From: Roseibium album
GTDB lineage: Bacteria; Pseudomonadota; Alphaproteobacteria; Rhizobiales; Stappiaceae
Length of the DNA: 64,000 nucleotides
Reading direction: 5' to 3'
Assembly (NCBI GenBank): GCA_001404055.1
Contig: CXTY01000039.1
Coordinates: forward strand, 186,001-250,000
Shown one piece after another: positions 1 through 8,990 of this stretch. Made by a program: the position numbers and the translations under genes. The notes beneath the pieces were generated by a model, which saw nothing but the letters and a program-made list of their open reading frames with translations, was not told where the DNA came from and did no database searches. Position 1 is the first letter of the stretch, and each line of letters opens with the position of its first letter.

Positions 1-749
1 TGACAAAAAGGGGATTTGCAGAAAGCTCGCAGGCTAGGCGGTTATCGGCATTAAAGCAGTTCTACAAGTTTCTTTATTCTGAAGGCATGCGCGAAGACGA
101 TCCTACACGCACTTTATCAGCTCCTAAGAAACGGAGTTCCTTGCCCAAGGTTCTTTCCATGGACGAAGTGGACACCTTGATAGAGGTCGCGCGCGTGGAA
201 ACGGAAAAACCGCAAAAAAGCGCGGCCGCAGGTTTACGGACACAACGCATGCACACATTGATTGAGGTGCTCTACGCGACCGGATTACGCGTTTCTGAAC
301 TTGTTTCTTTGCCTGTTCAGGCAGCAACGAGAGACGCACGGCTTATCGAAATCAAAGGAAAAGGTGGCAAGGAACGTCTGGTCCCACTCTCTCATGCAGC
401 CCAGGCAGCCATGAAAAATTATGTCGCGCAGAGATCCGCAGAAGGCGCTTATAAAGACAGTCCGTGGCTATTTCCCTCACATGGAGACAGCGGGCATCTG
501 ACACGGCAGCATTTCGCGAGGGAACTAAAAGAACTGGCGACGGCGGCCGGATTAAACGCGTCCAAGATTTCGCCTCACGTTTTGAGGCACGCTTTTGCCT
601 CGCATTTGCTGCAAAATGGTGCGGACCTGCGCGTCGTCCAGCAATTGCTTGGCCACTCCGATATTTCCACGACACAGATCTACACCCATGTTCTGGATGA
701 ACGTCTTCGCGAGTTGGTGGAAAGTGCCCATCCATTGGCGGATAGGTAA
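1..749 (+). CDS. xerD: Site-specific tyrosine recombinase XerD (5' end outside window)
   Basis: Tyrosine recombinase that with XerC resolves chromosome dimers at dif. The reading frame is open from base 3, before the first internal ATG (87), and already encodes the core-binding SAM-like domain ([18 protein letters not shown]), so the gene starts upstream of the window; 248 residues are visible. The catalytic set is present: Arg in TGLRVSEL, the Lys of the [11 protein letters not shown] beta-hairpin, [19 protein letters not shown] with the nucleophilic Tyr. The [15 protein letters not shown] ending and intact N-terminal domain are typical of chromosomal XerC/D rather than phage integrases; XerD is preferred over XerC by overall resemblance only. 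Confidence 0.9.
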   Translation, partial: TKRGFAESSQARRLSALKQFYKFLYSEGMREDDPTRTLSAPKKRSSLPKVLSMDEVDTLIEVARVETEKPQKSAAAGLRTQRMHTLIEVLYATGLRVSELVSLPVQAATRDARLIEIKGKGGKERLVPLSHAAQAAMKNYVAQRSAEGAYKDSPWLFPSHGDSGHLTRQHFARELKELATAAGLNASKISPHVLRHAFASHLLQNGADLRVVQQLLGHSDISTTQIYTHVLDERLRELVESAHPLADR

Positions 750-828
750 CTCCTCAGGCCTCTATTGCGCTGCAACAATCTCCATTCTAAACTCCGCCGC
801 CCTAGTTTTCGCACCGGATTAGACATTT

Positions 829-2457
829 ATGCTGCTGCCCGCCAGTGACTACGACACGCTGAAAGCCCGTTTTCGTTGGTCGCTGCCACCTACCTACAAT
901 ATCGCCGAGGCGGTCAGCGACTGCTGGACAATGAAAGACCCGCAGCGGCTTGCAATACGGCAAGTCTTGCAAGACGGGTCCCACGCGGACTGGACTCACG
1001 GCGAACTGAACAGCACTGCGAACCGGCTTGCCAACGCTTTTCGCGCCAAAGGCATTCAGCGCGGCGATAGAATCGCGCTGCTGCTTCCCCAAATCCCGCA
1101 AACGGCCATTGCCCATATTGCGGCCTACAAATTGGGTGCAATTGCCGTTCCTCTGGCCGCACTGTTTGGCACTGAGGCACTCAGCTACAGGCTTCAGGAT
1201 TCCGGAGCCAGGGTTTTGGTGACCGATACTTCCGGGTTAGCGAAACTTTCTGAAATCCGCGACAACATTCCAGATCTTGAACTGGTGATTTCGATCGACG
1301 GAGGGGACACCGGCGTCAGCTCCTTCCAAACCCTGGTCTCGAACGCCTCCGACCGGTTCGAGACATTAAGAACATCGCCTGACGACCCGGCACTTATGAT
1401 TTACACGTCCGGCACAACCGGACAGCCGAAGGGTGTTTTGCATGGCCACAGGGTTTTGCTCGGTCACATGCCCGGTATTGAACTTTCGCAGAATTTTCTG
1501 GGCCAGTCTGATGACCTGCTTTGGACTCCAGCAGATTGGGCCTGGGCCGGAGGGCTGCTGAATGCGCTGTTCCCGTCACTTTCCCTCGGCGTCCCGGTTA
1601 TCTCGCATGCAACTCGAAAATTTGACCCTGAATTTGCTTTTCATCTTCTCGAAAAGCATGGAATTCGAAACGCTTTCATTCCTCCGACCGCGTTGAAAAT
1701 GCTGCGTGCTGTCGAAAATCCGGGAAAGCGATTTACACTTAATTGGCGCAGCGTCGGATCTGCGGGCGAAACACTCGGACAGGAAACCTATGACTGGTTC
1801 GCAGATGAGTTTGGCTTTCCTGTAAATGAGTTTTACGGCCAGACGGAATGCAACGCGGTACTTGGATCTGCCGCAACACTCGGCGTAACCCGGTCAGGCG
1901 CTATCGGAAAACCCACACCGGGGCATGAAGTCGCGGTCATCGACAGCGAAGGAAATCCTCTTCCGGCGGATACGCTTGGTCAGATCGCGATCAAACGGCC
2001 AGATCCGGTCATGTTCCTTGAGTATTGGAAGAAACCCGAAGCGACCGAAGAAAAGTTCATCGGTGACTGGATGACCACGGGTGACCAAGGCGTGGTTGAT
2101 CAGGACGGATATGTGCATTTCATCGGCCGTGATGATGACATCATTACGTCCGCCGGCTACCGCATCGGCCCAGGCGAAATCGAGGACTGCCTGATCAAAC
2201 ATCCGTCTGTCGCGCTGGCAGCCGCTGTTGGCAAGCCGGACCCGCTACGCACGGAAATCGTCAAGGCGTATGTCGTTTTGAGGTCGGAAGAAGATGGCGA
2301 CGACGCGCTGGAAAAAAACATCCGCGACTTCGTAAGAAACCGTCTTTCTGCGCACGAATACCCGCGAGAGATCGAATTTGTGGACTCGCTACCAATGACC
2401 ACGACGGGCAAGGTCATTCGCCGCAGACTGCGCGATCATGCAAGAGCTGAAGTGTAG
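829..2457 (+). CDS. AMP-binding acyl-CoA synthetase (MACS-like)
   Basis: Adenylate-forming enzyme that activates a carboxylic acid to acyl-AMP and then acyl-CoA; 542 residues, normal for the family. Visible motifs are the P-loop-like YTSGTTGQPKG, the A5 motif YGQTECN, the adenylate-binding TGDQG and the hinge/A8 region with GRDDDIITSAGYRIGPGEIE, plus the C-terminal catalytic Lys in TTGKVIRR. It resembles acetyl-/medium-chain acyl-CoA synthetases; the substrate cannot be read from the sequence. It follows xerD by about 80 bases and its 3' end overlaps the convergent gene at 2436 by 22 bases. No strong Shine-Dalgarno precedes the ATG. Confidence 0.88.
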   Translation: MLLPASDYDTLKARFRWSLPPTYNIAEAVSDCWTMKDPQRLAIRQVLQDGSHADWTHGELNSTANRLANAFRAKGIQRGDRIALLLPQIPQTAIAHIAAYKLGAIAVPLAALFGTEALSYRLQDSGARVLVTDTSGLAKLSEIRDNIPDLELVISIDGGDTGVSSFQTLVSNASDRFETLRTSPDDPALMIYTSGTTGQPKGVLHGHRVLLGHMPGIELSQNFLGQSDDLLWTPADWAWAGGLLNALFPSLSLGVPVISHATRKFDPEFAFHLLEKHGIRNAFIPPTALKMLRAVENPGKRFTLNWRSVGSAGETLGQETYDWFADEFGFPVNEFYGQTECNAVLGSAATLGVTRSGAIGKPTPGHEVAVIDSEGNPLPADTLGQIAIKRPDPVMFLEYWKKPEATEEKFIGDWMTTGDQGVVDQDGYVHFIGRDDDIITSAGYRIGPGEIEDCLIKHPSVALAAAVGKPDPLRTEIVKAYVVLRSEEDGDDALEKNIRDFVRNRLSAHEYPREIEFVDSLPMTTTGKVIRRRLRDHARAEV

Positions 2458-3584
2458 GCTCCTATTCGTTTTTTGACGTTGCGACCCAGCTGCCGCAAAG
2501 CCTGTCCCAGAGAAAGGTCGGCCGCACACATTGCCTGCATTACGCCACTCAGGGAGCCTTGGCCGATCAAAAGGGTACCGGTCCGCAGTCTTCCACGCCA
2601 AAGCGGTTCGATCATAGAATGACCGGGAATGGCAAGAGAGTCTGCTTCTTTGAAGTCGGGTTGAGACAGGTTTTCCCGAAGTGACTGAACGGCGATTTGC
2701 GCTCCTGGCGAATAACGCGCGTAATCTTCATCAAAAGCTATTTTCCAGGAATAGATGTTCCCCCCTTCCCGAAATAGCACCAGCGACGCAACCAGCGTGT
2801 CGCCAGCCCAAAGCTGGTCGATACGTACGCCATTCGTCTTTGCCCTGTTTTCAATCGCAGCTTTTGCAAACGCGGATGTTTGCGACCGACTCAGCAACGC
2901 AGTGCCGGAACGGCCTTTCCAGCCCCTTTTTTCCAGTTCCAGAAATGCGTCAAATCCAGCTCGAACGCCCTGTCCCGAGAGCGTTTCAAATTGGACGTCG
3001 CCATGATCCCCCAGACGACGTAACAGACGCCGCATTTCTTTTCGTCTTTTTCCGCTGAACGCCTCTTCCAACTGTGCCTGACCCTGCGGACCGGCACCAT
3101 GTCCTGCACGCTCTGTTTCAGCAGCAATCGATATTTGCGCAAAAGGCACATCAATGAGCCGTTTTGCGGTTTGCGAGTCGAGTGGCAAATAGGGAATTGC
3201 AAGTATTTTGGTTGGGCCTGCAGAAGCTTTCAGGAACAGTTGCACAGCATCCGATCCTGCTTCAGGACGCATCAATGGCGTACCCAAAGGAGCGTATTCC
3301 GTTGCCCAGGTCGCATTGACAGGCAAAACAAGACCAAGCCGTCGGCGCCCGACCGGCGCTGCAATCATCCATTCACCTGAAGCCTTGTTCCGCACAACAA
3401 CCAAACGCACGGCCTGTCCCGGCATATTTTCCAGAAATGGGCGTAGAAATGCAGGAGCGAAAAACGGATTTGGATCAAGGGAGGCTTCGCAAAGTTGCTG
3501 CCAGGCCTCCCCCGCCAGCGTTTCATCCAACGGGTCAACGGAGACAACTTCAAAAGGAGAGGAACTATTTTTGTCGATGGTCAA
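2436..3584 (-). CDS. FemAB/BioF2-like GNAT acetyltransferase domain protein
   Basis: A protein of about 382 residues resembling the BioF2/FemAB-like GNAT group (central segment near EEAFSGKRRKEMRRLLRR, then SLVLFREGGNIYSWKIAFDEDY), which transfers acyl or aminoacyl groups in cell-envelope or polysaccharide assembly. The frame is open to 3701, but the likely start is the TTG at 3584, which has AGGGA about eight bases upstream and overlaps the stop of the flippase gene (3565) by 20 bases, a typical coupled junction. The pairing with a polysaccharide flippase suggests a role in exopolysaccharide or envelope glycan biosynthesis. Substrate unknown. Confidence 0.7.
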   Translation of the reverse strand: MTIDKNSSSPFEVVSVDPLDETLAGEAWQQLCEASLDPNPFFAPAFLRPFLENMPGQAVRLVVVRNKASGEWMIAAPVGRRRLGLVLPVNATWATEYAPLGTPLMRPEAGSDAVQLFLKASAGPTKILAIPYLPLDSQTAKRLIDVPFAQISIAAETERAGHGAGPQGQAQLEEAFSGKRRKEMRRLLRRLGDHGDVQFETLSGQGVRAGFDAFLELEKRGWKGRSGTALLSRSQTSAFAKAAIENRAKTNGVRIDQLWAGDTLVASLVLFREGGNIYSWKIAFDEDYARYSPGAQIAVQSLRENLSQPDFKEADSLAIPGHSMIEPLWRGRLRTGTLLIGQGSLSGVMQAMCAADLSLGQALRQLGRNVKKRIGAYTSALA

Positions 3585-4938
3585 CCGGCAGGTCCCTGGG
3601 CGCAAAAAGTAATGGAAGAACAAATGTCGTGATATTGAGCTTCCGTTTTGCCGCAAGTGCAAGTGCCGTGGCTTCAAATAGAATTGCACAACTGGTCGCA
3701 ATTGCGGCTCCAGCGAGACCCAGAAGCGGAATTAAAATCAGATTTAGCAAGACGTTCAGGACAAAAGTCACCCCATAAATTGCGGCGCAAGTCTTCTGGT
3801 GCCCTGTCATGGTCAGCAAGGCATCAGCAGGCCCAACAGAGGCGCGTGCCAGCACACCGATCATCAAAAGCGCGATCAATTCATAGCCGCTTTCAAATCC
3901 ATTACCAAACAGGCGCAGCAGTAACGGTGCGATCAACAACAACACTGCGCCGGCTGCCAGCGAAGGCCAGAAAGTCCAGTGGGTTGCCTGGCGCACATAG
4001 TTTGCCAGTCCTTTCTGGTCCTGATTATGCGTGAAGCTGGAAAACCGGTGCGCTGAGGCGGCGCGAACTGCAAAATAGACAAAATGAACGAGCGCCAGCG
4101 TTTTGGAGGCCGCAAAATAGACAGCGACCTTGTCGGGGTCCTGGAAAAAGCTGACCATGATAACGTCGGCACTGGTGATCAACTGTAGGAAACCATCCAC
4201 CAGAAGCATCGGCATTGAAATCGCCAGCCACGTCTTCAGCTCAACTCTTTTGGGCCCTTGGGGAATATCGGGTGCAAGCCGCCGTCCCAAATGAAAATAC
4301 TGATAGCCCGCAATCAGACATGTAGCAGCAACAGCAACAAGCGCCGTTGTGGATGCATCGGCATGTCGACCCGTCAAGACCACGGCAACCAACAAGATCA
4401 GAATCGTCAGTGGCCGCCAGATATATGTCGGCAACATGCCCAGAGAAGACCAGTCATAACTTCGCGCGATTCCGTCCTGAACCAGACCAAACGCAAAAAA
4501 CGGCAGCGCCATCAGGGCGATGACGAGCGGCTGTACGTAGTCGGGATCTATCACCGGCCTGAGCAGATAGATGATAACTATCCCCAGAACCGCGATTGCC
4601 GTCCCCATGAGAAAAGCTGCCTGCCTGCTTGTTCGAAGGAACCCTCGAAGCCCCTCCAGATCTCCCGATTGCCGATATTGCGGAATGAACCGGTTTGCGG
4701 AGCTTGAAAAGCCTCCGCAGGCCATCACGCCCAATACGATGACAAATGTCCACGCCACGGAATAAATGCCGTAATCATGCGCACCCATGAGGCGGGCCAG
4801 TATGATTTGGGAAAAATAGGCCAGTGCAGCACCGGCAACCCGCACGGCAAATGTGGTCACCGCCATACGGCCGGCGGCATGTTCACCTGCACCAACTCCA
4901 CGCAGCAGATTAGCAATCTGCTCAGCGCCCTTGCCCAT
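3565..4938 (-). CDS. Oligosaccharide flippase family protein (MATE/Wzx-like)
   Basis: Polytopic membrane protein with about 12 to 14 hydrophobic segments, opening with AVTTFAVRVAGAALAYFSQIILARLMGAHDYGIYS, the typical first-helix signature of polysaccharide exporters (Wzx/MviN superfamily). It probably flips lipid-linked oligosaccharide across the inner membrane. The frame extends to a GTG at 5091, but the first 51 residues are polar and unlike the family, so the ATG at 4938 (457 residues) is preferred; neither start has a convincing ribosome site. It is translationally coupled to the downstream acetyltransferase-like gene. Confidence 0.75.
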   Translation of the reverse strand: MGKGAEQIANLLRGVGAGEHAAGRMAVTTFAVRVAGAALAYFSQIILARLMGAHDYGIYSVAWTFVIVLGVMACGGFSSSANRFIPQYRQSGDLEGLRGFLRTSRQAAFLMGTAIAVLGIVIIYLLRPVIDPDYVQPLVIALMALPFFAFGLVQDGIARSYDWSSLGMLPTYIWRPLTILILLVAVVLTGRHADASTTALVAVAATCLIAGYQYFHLGRRLAPDIPQGPKRVELKTWLAISMPMLLVDGFLQLITSADVIMVSFFQDPDKVAVYFAASKTLALVHFVYFAVRAASAHRFSSFTHNQDQKGLANYVRQATHWTFWPSLAAGAVLLLIAPLLLRLFGNGFESGYELIALLMIGVLARASVGPADALLTMTGHQKTCAAIYGVTFVLNVLLNLILIPLLGLAGAAIATSCAILFEATALALAAKRKLNITTFVLPLLFAPRDLPVDHRQK

Positions 4939-5437
4939 CAACTGTGGCAAGGCAGCACTTTGCAAATGCTTGGTCCATGAAGTCGCAGAGAAACGCACGT
5001 ACGGGGCCCTTGTGATCTTTATTCCGTATTTATGACATGAGTGCCTTAATATTCCGTCGCCGATGTTTCGGCGCATTAAAAGCAGCATCACAGCTGCGTG
5101 AACGCTTGATAGGAAGTTTTGAACTGCGGCCGAAATACAAGTGATTTATGGCTTATTAGCAGGCTGATCGCCTTTCTAGACGCTCTGAAAAATTTGCTTC
5201 GCGGGCGACACAATTTTGCGCTTGACTTCTATTTCCTATTCTACCAAAAATAGGTACATATCGTGAACAAACTCAAACCGAGACGTCAGCGTTTGTATAT
5301 CTGACCGGATTGAGAAACATGATCAACAAGCCTGTTGGCTTTGATGCGGGTTCTGTGGGCTGCCTCCCCTTCGATCCGCAGTTTGGTCCGGCCCCTGCTC
5401 CCGCCGCCTTTTGCAGGGGTCGGACACTTTAATCCGA
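4939..5437. other. Intergenic region with hairpin and possible 37-codon ORF
   Basis: No recognised gene. A possible mini-ORF lies at 5319-5432 on the + strand (ATG after TTGAGAAAC; it begins MINKPVGFDAGS), with nothing to support its expression beyond the ribosome-site-like sequence. A 7-bp stem (5392-5398 with 5413-5419) overlaps its end and could terminate transcripts of the regulator ending at 5438. The stretch upstream of the flippase gene should hold its promoter, but no clear -35/-10 pair was found. Confidence 0.4.
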
Positions 5438-6004
5438 TTAATCCATTGGAAGTCTGGGTGTGAGAAGGTCGAACAGGTCCGGCTGTTGCTGAACACGCGC
5501 AATCAACAACCCACCTTCCAGTTGGGCCAGGACTGCCAGGCTCTGCTTTTCTATCTCACTGGAAGTCCGGCCTTTTCCCCAGTCGCTATTCTGCAGGCTC
5601 ACGTTCAGCCAGTTCGCAGTGCGATTGAAAAATTCCTTCGCTTCCCCGGCAACTTCTGTTGGCAAGCCAGCTGATTCAGCAGCAAGAACCCCACACAAAC
5701 ACATCTGCCCGTCATCAGCCAGCGCATCGGCAAAGGATCCATGCATCTGAGACACCACGTCCATAGCAATTTTCGACGCATCTTGCGGCTCGCCAAGAGC
5801 ATCCATGAAACGGTCTGTGTAACGGCGGGCAACTTTCGCTCCAAGGTCGGCCTTTGTCGGAAAATAGTAATGTACGCTGGAGCTCTTCACACCCACACCT
5901 GCGGCAATTTCCCGAAAACTGAAGCCATTGTAACCACCTTTCCGGATCAGACTTTCAGCCAGGTCCAGAATCTTGACTTGCGTTTCAGCAGCTTCACGGG
6001 TCAT
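5438..6004 (-). CDS. TetR/AcrR family transcriptional regulator
   Basis: A 188-residue TetR repressor. The N-terminal HTH is clear (ILDLAESLIRKGGYNGFSFREIA followed by SSVHYYFPTKADLGAKV), and the C-terminal ligand domain is variable. It is transcribed divergently from the short-chain dehydrogenase at 6120. The 115-base spacer contains two 14-bp palindromes of the same design, so the protein probably represses both itself and the dehydrogenase. The inducer is unknown. Confidence 0.88.
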   Translation of the reverse strand: MTREAAETQVKILDLAESLIRKGGYNGFSFREIAAGVGVKSSSVHYYFPTKADLGAKVARRYTDRFMDALGEPQDASKIAMDVVSQMHGSFADALADDGQMCLCGVLAAESAGLPTEVAGEAKEFFNRTANWLNVSLQNSDWGKGRTSSEIEKQSLAVLAQLEGGLLIARVQQQPDLFDLLTPRLPMD

Positions 6005-6020
6005 TGCGCGGTCCCTTTAC

Positions 6021-6100
6021 CTATCAACTGATAGATAGATCTTGACATCTGGATTCACAACCCCGATATCACGCTCACTAATCTACCTATCAGTAGATAG
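6021..6100. promoter_or_regulatory. Two TetR-type operators between divergent regulator and SDR genes
   Basis: CTATCAACTGATAG at 6021-6034 and CTATCAGTAGATAG at 6087-6100 share CTATC-N4-GATAG and are both inverted repeats. One abuts the regulator start, the other precedes the dehydrogenase ribosome site. A TTGACA at 6042-6047 between them may be the -35 of the rightward promoter. Confidence 0.75.
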
Positions 6101-6119
6101 ACAATTTGGAGATGAAAGA

Positions 6120-6887
6120 ATGACGAACGAGATTGCGATTATCCAGGGCGGTTCATCAGGAATGGGCCTTGCAACTGCGCGGCGCCTCGCCGTACGCGGT
6201 ATTCCCCTAATCATCATCGGGCGGAACACAGAAAAACTGGCAGATGCGAGGAGAGAACTTGAAACCAAGTTCGAAATTTCCGTTGAGACTTGGCAGGCTG
6301 ATGTCACCAATCAAGCGAATGTCAGTTCGCTCATCGAGCGGATCGAGACACTTGGAAAGCCTATAGGTTACCTGGTGAATGCCGCCGGACAGTTCAGCCC
6401 GAAGTCGTTCCTTGAGCATTCCGCGGAGGATTACGATCTCTACCACGCCTTCAACCGTGGCACCTTCCTGCTCACACAGGCCGTCGCTCGAAACATGGCA
6501 GTCGCCGGCAAAGGGTCAATCGTAAATCTGGGATCCATGTGGGCCCACCAGGCGATCAAGGCGACACCCTCGTCAGCCTATTCCATGGCCAAAGCCGGCC
6601 TTCACGCAATGACGCAACACCTGGCAATGGAGTTGGGTGAAACAGGAATAAGGGTGAACGCCGTCGCGCCGGCAGTCGTCGAAACTCCAATCTATGGTGC
6701 CTTCATTCCAGAGGACCAGATTTCCAAGACATTGAAGGAAGGCTTTGATGCCTTTCATCCGATAGGCCGCATTGGAACCGCCGACGACGTTGCCACCACG
6801 ATTGACTTCCTGCTCTCACCTGAAGCCAGTTGGGTCACGGGAGCCATCTGGGATGTCGACGGTGGCGTCATGGCGGGCAGAAACTAG
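6120..6887 (+). CDS. SDR family NAD(P)-dependent oxidoreductase
   Basis: Short-chain dehydrogenase/reductase of 255 residues. The cofactor loop GGSSGMG is at residues 10-16, NAAG at 87-90, and the catalytic Ser139, Tyr154 and Lys158 (YSMAK) are present; the C-terminal [12 protein letters not shown] is typical of the FabG-like classical group. The start at 6120 is chosen because TTGGAG lies eight bases upstream and the protein then begins at the Rossmann strand. It is the likely target of the divergent TetR protein. The substrate cannot be inferred. Confidence 0.87.
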   Translation: MTNEIAIIQGGSSGMGLATARRLAVRGIPLIIIGRNTEKLADARRELETKFEISVETWQADVTNQANVSSLIERIETLGKPIGYLVNAAGQFSPKSFLEHSAEDYDLYHAFNRGTFLLTQAVARNMAVAGKGSIVNLGSMWAHQAIKATPSSAYSMAKAGLHAMTQHLAMELGETGIRVNAVAPAVVETPIYGAFIPEDQISKTLKEGFDAFHPIGRIGTADDVATTIDFLLSPEASWVTGAIWDVDGGVMAGRN

Positions 6888-6900
6888 AGCAACAATAGAG

Positions 6901-6918
6901 CCACCGGCAAGCCGGTGG
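6901..6918. terminator. Hairpin between convergent genes
   Basis: Perfect 8-bp stem CCACCGGC/GCCGGTGG with a two-base loop, 14 bases after the dehydrogenase stop and just beyond the stop of the convergent YchJ gene. It lacks a clear T-tract, so terminator function is plausible but not certain. Confidence 0.45.
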
Positions 6919-6923
6919 TTCGG

Positions 6924-7322
6924 CTATTGAGAAATGGCCTCAACATAAAACCACTGGCCTTTTTTCTTGCGAAACAGGCTAAGCTCCCGATGCGTTTGAA
7001 GTTTGCCACCGGACAGAAATTTTGCTTCGAACAGCACAGTACCATCGCGATCCTCAGCTTCACCTTTGTCTGTTTCAAGCACAGTCAAACCTGTCCAGTG
7101 GTTTTCCGCCGCCCATTTGGCTGTTCCTGGAGCATCAAACCGATCTTGATACCTGGGCCAGAGAGTTTCTTTCAAATAAGCGATATCTTGCCGGACATAG
7201 GCCGAGTACCTGGATCGCATCAGGGCTTCGGCAGTCTCTGGCTGCGCCTTGCGATCAAGATAATTGCGACAGCATTCTCCAAAGTCTTTCCCGCTGCAGC
7301 AGGGGCATGGGCCATCAGCCAT
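6924..7322 (-). CDS. YchJ family protein with SEC-C metal-binding motif
   Basis: A 132-residue protein of the YchJ/UPF0225 family. It opens with a SEC-C zinc motif (CPCCSGKDFGECC, residues 6-18) and continues with a NTF2-like fold (EALMRSRYSAYVRQDIAYL, then the WTGL, GTVLFEAKF and RELSLF segments). The family's molecular role is not well established. It converges on the dehydrogenase gene and is a single transcription unit. Confidence 0.88.
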   Translation of the reverse strand: MADGPCPCCSGKDFGECCRNYLDRKAQPETAEALMRSRYSAYVRQDIAYLKETLWPRYQDRFDAPGTAKWAAENHWTGLTVLETDKGEAEDRDGTVLFEAKFLSGGKLQTHRELSLFRKKKGQWFYVEAISQ

Positions 7323-7422
7323 CGTGATTCCTGTATTGCTGTAAATCGGTTAGCTGTCTACCACTCGGCACGACACACGGCTATGGTGGTGGGACTTCTA
7401 TTGCTGATTTGGGTCGTTCTTG

Positions 7423-8394
7423 ATGAAACTTGCAACCTTCAACATGGAATCTTTCGGCTTCGACCGGTTTGAACCGGAGGAGCTGAAACCAAGGCTGGAA
7501 GCGCTGCGTCCAAAGATTCTTGAACTTGAAGCTGATATTCTTTGCCTTCAGGAAGTGAATGCCCAAAAAGTGAAAGGCCAGTCGAAACGACAGTTTCCGG
7601 CGCTGGATCTGCTGCTCAGCGACACGCCTTATGCAAGTTTCTTCCGGGCAACCAGCGAACGCGGACGGGGGCTGGGTCCGGACAACAGGCACAATCTCGT
7701 CATTCTGTCGCGCCATCCGATATCGGCTTCTGATTGTCTTTTTCAGCATCATGCGCACCCTCCTCTCTGGCAGCCTAAAACCGCGAACCCGGCTTATGAC
7801 GAGCCACAAAACGTCGTGTTCGAACGCCCGATCCTGATGGCTGAAATTGACATAGGCACACCAAAACCGCTGCACCTTTTCACCGTGCATTTACGCGCGC
7901 CAATCGCAGCCATGATCCGGGGTTCAAAACTGCCTGACCGTTCCTGGAAGAGCATTTCAGCCTGGGCTGAAGGGTATCAGCTGTCCGTTCTGAAGCAAAC
8001 TGCACAGGCGCTGGAATTGCGGCTGGCGGTAGAAGCGCTTTTTGACGAGGATGAAAACGCCCAGATCATCCTGACAGGCGATTTCAATGCTACGGGTGAG
8101 ACTGGCACTTTGCGGCTGTTACGCGCCGACCCGGACGACACCGGATCACCCGATTTTGTGTCACGTAGACTGTACCAACTGGACAGGTCCCTGCCACAGG
8201 ACAAGAGACAGACTGTCATTCACAGAGGGCTGGGTCAGGCGCTTGATCATGTTCTGGCCAGCGCTTCCATGACCGACAGAACCGTTGACATGAAGGTCTT
8301 CAACCATGGCCTGCCTGACGAAGTTTTTGATGCTGAAGACACTGACTATGCAGGTTCTTATCACGCTGCCATGCGTGCCGAGTTCAACATTTAA
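7423..8394 (+). CDS. Endonuclease/exonuclease/phosphatase family protein
   Basis: EEP-fold metal-dependent phosphodiesterase, 323 residues. Motifs are TFNMESF near the start, LCLQEVNA (metal-binding Glu), the LTGDFNA core, and a terminal region with GSYHAAM (catalytic His). It may act on nucleic acid, phosphoinositide-like or other phosphodiester substrates; no signal peptide is visible. The ATG at 7423 directly follows an in-frame TTG at 7420; the ATG is preferred. Confidence 0.82.
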   Translation: MKLATFNMESFGFDRFEPEELKPRLEALRPKILELEADILCLQEVNAQKVKGQSKRQFPALDLLLSDTPYASFFRATSERGRGLGPDNRHNLVILSRHPISASDCLFQHHAHPPLWQPKTANPAYDEPQNVVFERPILMAEIDIGTPKPLHLFTVHLRAPIAAMIRGSKLPDRSWKSISAWAEGYQLSVLKQTAQALELRLAVEALFDEDENAQIILTGDFNATGETGTLRLLRADPDDTGSPDFVSRRLYQLDRSLPQDKRQTVIHRGLGQALDHVLASASMTDRTVDMKVFNHGLPDEVFDAEDTDYAGSYHAAMRAEFNI

Positions 8395-8420
8395 ACCACT
8401 GAAATAATTTCACTTTTAAC

Positions 8421-8786
8421 CTAATTCTTCAGCGAGGCGATATAAGCTGTCAGGTTTGCAATCTCGATTGTCTTCAACGACATGTCAGGCATGGGAGGAT
8501 GGGGATTGATCAGAAAAGTAGCCAGTTTTTCCTGGTTCCATTCTGGATCCCGGGCAATATCGAAAAAACTAGGCGTCGATGCACTCGACGCAGTCCGTTG
8601 ATCTTCTGATACAAGGTGACAGGAAGAACACCATTGCAGAGCAAGATCTTTTCCAAATGCAGGGTCTGCAGCCTGAGCCGCACCTGCTGAACCCAACGCA
8701 AACAGGATGAACAAGGTTCTTGCTAACTGTTTCAGGAGAGCTCCCCTGAACGGTGACAAGTCCCGACAAATGGATGCATTGGCCAT
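8421..8786 (-). CDS. Small periplasmic c-type cytochrome
   Basis: A 121-residue protein with a signal peptide (hydrophobic run LFILFALGSAGAAQA, cleavage near residue 40), one haem-binding CSSCH at residues 53-57 and a distal Met in PPMPDMS. Length and layout fit a class I cytochrome c carrying electrons in the periplasm. The n-region is long (about 22 residues), so the true start may be further in. It converges with the EEP gene and diverges from ggt. Confidence 0.8.
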   Translation of the reverse strand: MANASICRDLSPFRGALLKQLARTLFILFALGSAGAAQAADPAFGKDLALQWCSSCHLVSEDQRTASSASTPSFFDIARDPEWNQEKLATFLINPHPPMPDMSLKTIEIANLTAYIASLKN

Positions 8787-8990
8787 TTACGCCTCCTTCG
8801 TTGACTGCCCGGGCAGGGTACATCTCTCCAATTTCAGCTTCAAGACTGCACGAGCATTGGATTGCTGACCTTGCGTTGAATCAATCACCTGAAATTGACC
8901 TGCAACTATCACGCGCTTTCTATTGCCACGCTCGTGATCCTGCTTCAAACTCCTTCAAAGTGACACCCCCGGAAAATTGAGGAACGCACC

